Assembly: GCA_030628225.1 (NCBI GenBank)
Contig: DAOVRJ010000023.1
Location: 1-15,916, forward strand
Length of the DNA stretch: 15,916 bases
Direction of reading: 5' to 3'
From: Candidatus Zixiibacteriota bacterium
GTDB lineage: Bacteria > SM23-81
Part shown: piece after piece, positions 13,488 to 15,916 of the stretch
How the letters are laid out: each line of letters opens with the position of its first letter
Position numbering within the stretch: position 1 is the first letter of the stretch
Notes under the pieces: generated by a model
What the model was told of the DNA's origin: nothing
The model's database searches: none
Seen by the model: only the letters and a program-made list of their open reading frames with translations
Made by a program: the position numbers and the translations under genes

Positions 13488-14687
13488 TCAACTCCGCACA
13501 GCCTGGCGTTTCCGCTGCCAGGTGAAAGCTTGCTCTTTGATCCGCTCCAGGGCCAGCTGGAGACGATCATCGGGTACTGTCAGGGAAATACGCACATAAC
13601 CCTCGCCTCCCTCGCCAAACCCGCTTCCCGGAGTGACCAGAACCCCTGTGCGCCGGAATAACCGGCGCGAAAAACCCAGGGAAGTATAACGACCGGGGAC
13701 AAGCGACCATATAAATGGAGTGGCCTTGGGCCGGTGCAATTTCCACCCCAGGTCTCGAAACCCCTGGACCACCATATCCCGTCTGCTGGTGTAGCTTTCC
13801 CTACAGGGAGGTACCAGGGAGAGAGCTCGTCCGGCTGCCCTCTGGAGAGCCGGCGATGGGCCCGCGAAAGCACATCCCCTCACCGCCGCCAGCCCGGCGA
13901 TGATCTGCCGATTGCCCACCGCAAATCCAATTCGCCATCCGGCAAGGTTATAATCCATGGACAGGGAATAAAGCTCTATGCCCACTCTTTTGGCGCCGCG
14001 GGCCTGCAAGAAGCTGGGGGCCTGGTATTCGTCGTAGGTCGTCTGAGAATAGGTGGCATCGTGCACCACAACCACATTGTGAGCCAGGGCGAACTCAACC
14101 GCCTCCCGAAAGAAGGCCAGATCAGCCACGGCGGTAGTGGGGTTGTTGGGGTAGTTGAGGAAAAGCAGCTTGGCCAGGTGAGCAGTTTTTTCGGGGATCT
14201 GCCGAAAATTTGGCAGAAAATCGTTCCGTTCAAGGAGGGGCATGGTCTCTACCCGGGCGCCAGCTAAAATAGCACCGGCTCGATAGAGAGGATAGCACGG
14301 ATCGGGAAGGAGCACCACCTCGTCGGGATTGACAAAAGCCAACGGAAGGTTAAGTAAGCCCTCCCAAACCCCATGAAGTGGAAGCACTTCCAATTCCGGA
14401 TTCAGAGAGACCTCGAACCTGGCCTCAAACCACTGGGCCACTCTGCGACGGAACTCCTCAAGACCAAACCCTAAAAGGTACCGGTTATGCCCACCTTCTC
14501 TGGCCGCCTTGCAGATCTCGGCCACCACCTCCGGGGAAGGTGGCCTTTCGGGATTGCCCAGGCTCAGATCGATGACGTCAACATCTCGGCGAGCTGCCCT
14601 CTGGGCTTTTCGTCTCAAACCCAAAAACAGACCGGCGGGTATCTGGTGCAACCTCTCGGCACGCTCGATGACGATTTTCTTGCGCAT
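13488..14687 (-). CDS. LL-diaminopimelate-aminotransferase-like protein lacking the PLP lysine
   Basis: The 399-residue protein is a fold-type I aminotransferase, closest to the DapL-like branch: AERLHQIPAGLF (10-21), VIDLSLGNPERPPSP (38-52), VLPLHGVWEG (101-110), LLPDPCYPLYRAG (126-138), LFLNYPNNPT (175-184), VVHDATYSQ (207-215), SLSMDYNLAGWRIGFAVGN (241-259) and GYVRISL (363-369). Most cofactor and substrate residues are kept: Asn182, Asp210, Tyr213, Arg252 and Arg366. However, the lysine that forms the Schiff base, normally in SLSKTYN, is Met244. The phosphate-binding GSKEG loop reads GVWEG. It may be a non-aminotransferase relative, a regulatory pseudoenzyme, or contain a sequencing error (one base, AAG to ATG). 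The ATG at 14685-14687 has GGAGAGG just upstream. It is the first gene of the folate/pantothenate operon; its role there is unknown. Confidence 0.9.
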   Translation of the reverse strand: MRKKIVIERAERLHQIPAGLFLGLRRKAQRAARRDVDVIDLSLGNPERPPSPEVVAEICKAAREGGHNRYLLGFGLEEFRRRVAQWFEARFEVSLNPELEVLPLHGVWEGLLNLPLAFVNPDEVVLLPDPCYPLYRAGAILAGARVETMPLLERNDFLPNFRQIPEKTAHLAKLLFLNYPNNPTTAVADLAFFREAVEFALAHNVVVVHDATYSQTTYDEYQAPSFLQARGAKRVGIELYSLSMDYNLAGWRIGFAVGNRQIIAGLAAVRGCAFAGPSPALQRAAGRALSLVPPCRESYTSRRDMVVQGFRDLGWKLHRPKATPFIWSLVPGRYTSLGFSRRLFRRTGVLVTPGSGFGEGGEGYVRISLTVPDDRLQLALERIKEQAFTWQRKRQAVRS

Positions 14688-14761
14688 CTAACCTCTCCGG
14701 GATAACAGATGCCCTGAGCGCACACCTCAACAGAGACATGAAGTTAAGTCATCTCGAATCA

Positions 14762-14790
14762 AAAATACAATATGTCGGCGATGTTGTCAA
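14762..14790 (-). promoter_or_regulatory. Sigma-70-type promoter of the folate/pantothenate operon
   Basis: On the minus strand TTGACA (14790-14785), a 17-base spacer and TATTTT (14767-14762) lie downstream of the groEL terminator and about 75 bases before the aminotransferase start. The perfect -35 box, ideal spacing and AT-rich sequence upstream of it support the call. The -10 box is only fair. Confidence 0.7.
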
Positions 14791-14793
14791 GGA

Positions 14794-14808
14794 AACTTTT
14801 TAAAAGTT
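14794..14808. repeat. Perfect AT-rich inverted repeat beside the operon promoter
   Basis: AACTTTT (14794-14800), one T, then AAAAGTT (14802-14808) form a 7-bp perfect palindrome, four bases upstream of the -35 box. It could be an UP-like element or an operator for an unknown regulator. AT-rich palindromes of this size can also arise by chance. Confidence 0.4.
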
Positions 14809-14826
14809 GCCCGGCCCCTCCTGGGG

Positions 14827-14869
14827 AAAAAAGACCCCCAACGAGAAATTCGATGGGGGTCCCTTTTTT
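14827..14869 (-). terminator. Strong intrinsic terminator after groEL, bidirectional in form
   Basis: GACCCCC (14833-14839) pairs with GGGGGTC (14855-14861), with an inner CGA/TCG stem (14842-14844 with 14850-14852) in the loop. Six A residues (14827-14832) flank one side and six T residues (14864-14869) the other, so it gives a U tract on either strand. It starts about 18 bases after the groEL stop and insulates groEL from the downstream operon. Confidence 0.92.
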
Positions 14870-14887
14870 GTTTGACAGACGGGCGAT

Positions 14888-15916
14888 TTAGTACATGCCA
14901 CCCATGCCGCCTCCGGGTGGCATAGGCGGCGCTTTCTCCTCTTCGGGAATATCCGTCACCAATGCCTCGGTGGTCAGAAGCAGTGCGGCGATGCTGGCAG
15001 CGTTCTGCAGCGCCGTGCGCACCACCTTGGTAGGATCGATTACGCCGGCTTTCATTAGATCCTCGTACACCCCCGTTTCGGCGTTGAATCCCACATTGGC
15101 AGGCTCATTCTTGACCCTGTTGACCACAACGGAGCCTTCCCAACCAGAGTTGTTGGCAATCTGGCGAATAGGCTCCTCCATGGCTCGCCTGACAATATCA
15201 ATGCCCACCTTCTCATCTCCCTTGGCATCGACCTTTTCCAGAGCGGGAATGGTCCTCAAACAGGCAACCCCACCGCCGGGTACGATGCCTTCCTCCACAG
15301 CAGCTCTGGTGGCGTGCAGGGCATCTTCCACCCGGGCCTTCCTCTCCTTCATCTCCGTCTCTGTGGCCGCGCCCACGCTGATCACGGCCACTCCCCCGGC
15401 CAGTTTGGCCAGACGTTCCTGGAGCTTCTCCTTGTCATAGTCGGAGGTGGAATCCTCGATCTGCTTTCTGATCTGACCCACCCGGTCCTTAATGTCCTTG
15501 GTGCTGCCTCCGCCCTCGACGATAGTCGTGTTCTCCTTATCCACAGTGACTCTCTTGGCCTTGCCCAGATCGGCAGTGGTGGCGTTCTCCAGCTTAAATC
15601 CTACCTCCTCGGAGATCACTCTGCCACCAGTGAGGACGGCGATATCCTCCAGCATGGCCTTGCGGCGGTCTCCAAAACCCGGGGCCTTCACGGCACAGAC
15701 CTTAATGGTGCCGCGCAGCTTATTCACCACCATGGTAGCCAGAGCCTCCCCCTCCACATCCTCGGAGATGACCATAAGGGGCTTGCCCATCTGGGCCACC
15801 TTCTCCAGAATGGGCAGCAGATCCTTCATGGTGCTGATCTTCTTGTCGTGGATCAGAATCATGGGATCTTCTAACATAGCCTCCATCTTCTCGGCATCGG
15901 TGACGAAGTATGGAGA
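14888..15916 (-). CDS. groL: Chaperonin GroEL, C-terminal part (runs off right edge)
   Basis: GroEL is the 60-kDa subunit of the double-ring ATP-driven folding chamber. The last 342 codons are present and the frame is open to the window edge. It starts inside the apical domain ([20 protein letters not shown]) and continues through [91 protein letters not shown] and [12 protein letters not shown]. It ends in a Gly/Met-rich tail, [10 protein letters not shown], typical of group I chaperonins. The stop TAA at 14888-14890 is followed by a strong terminator. groES and the promoter would lie beyond the right edge. Confidence 0.98.
   Translation of the reverse strand, partial: SPYFVTDAEKMEAMLEDPMILIHDKKISTMKDLLPILEKVAQMGKPLMVISEDVEGEALATMVVNKLRGTIKVCAVKAPGFGDRRKAMLEDIAVLTGGRVISEEVGFKLENATTADLGKAKRVTVDKENTTIVEGGGSTKDIKDRVGQIRKQIEDSTSDYDKEKLQERLAKLAGGVAVISVGAATETEMKERKARVEDALHATRAAVEEGIVPGGGVACLRTIPALEKVDAKGDEKVGIDIVRRAMEEPIRQIANNSGWEGSVVVNRVKNEPANVGFNAETGVYEDLMKAGVIDPTKVVRTALQNAASIAALLLTTEALVTDIPEEEKAPPMPPGGGMGGMY

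Noticed and set aside
1-15916. CRISPR array, tRNA/rRNA genes, insertion sequences, phage or defence genes
   Set aside because: I saw no regularly spaced direct repeats, cloverleaf-like segments, transposase motifs or terminal inverted repeats. Nearly all bases are accounted for by housekeeping genes.

Overview
The window is a densely packed bacterial core-genome segment of moderate GC. Every gene I can support lies on the minus strand, so transcription runs from high to low coordinates. Both edges cut genes: groEL at the right edge loses its N-terminal half, and polA at the left edge loses everything after its nuclease domain. I see no tRNA, rRNA, CRISPR array, insertion sequence or phage gene. 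The conserved order argS-rho-rpmE-yqhQ-prfA-prmC, a LytR_C membrane protein beside rsfS, an exported beta-rich protein and unusual signature motifs suggest an uncultivated, probably diderm bacterium outside the well-studied phyla. I cannot name the phylum from sequence alone.

In order of transcription: (1) groEL (3' part) ends at a strong intrinsic terminator (14827-14869). (2) A TTGACA-N17-TATTTT promoter (14762-14790) starts a vitamin and nucleotide precursor operon. It holds an LL-diaminopimelate-aminotransferase-like protein, folB, folK, a deoxynucleoside kinase, panB, panC and a GlmU-like nucleotidyltransferase without its acetyltransferase half. (3) A second promoter (9390-9417), whose -35 box contains the stop codon of the nucleotidyltransferase gene, precedes an unknown exported protein. 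A 210-base stretch with short frame-broken coding-like pieces follows, then a LytR_C membrane protein, rsfS, argS and rho. (4) An extended -10 promoter (4710-4738) precedes rpmE, followed by a terminator-like hairpin, yqhQ (DUF1385) and prfA, which ends in another hairpin terminator. (5) A small coiled-coil protein, prmC and polA follow.

The modules fit together. FolB and FolK are consecutive folate steps, and PanB and PanC are consecutive pantothenate steps. L31, RF1, PrmC (which methylates the GGQ loop of RF1), ArgRS and RsfS are translation factors, while Rho handles termination.

The most notable observations are departures from signatures expected to be near-invariant. The aminotransferase has Met244 where the PLP-binding lysine should be, plus a changed phosphate-binding loop. 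ArgRS reads NVVS where the HIGH signature belongs. folK has no ATG, GTG or TTG at its expected start, but has an ideal AGGAGG six bases before an ATC codon. I did not find an obvious multi-gene novel defence or mobile system.
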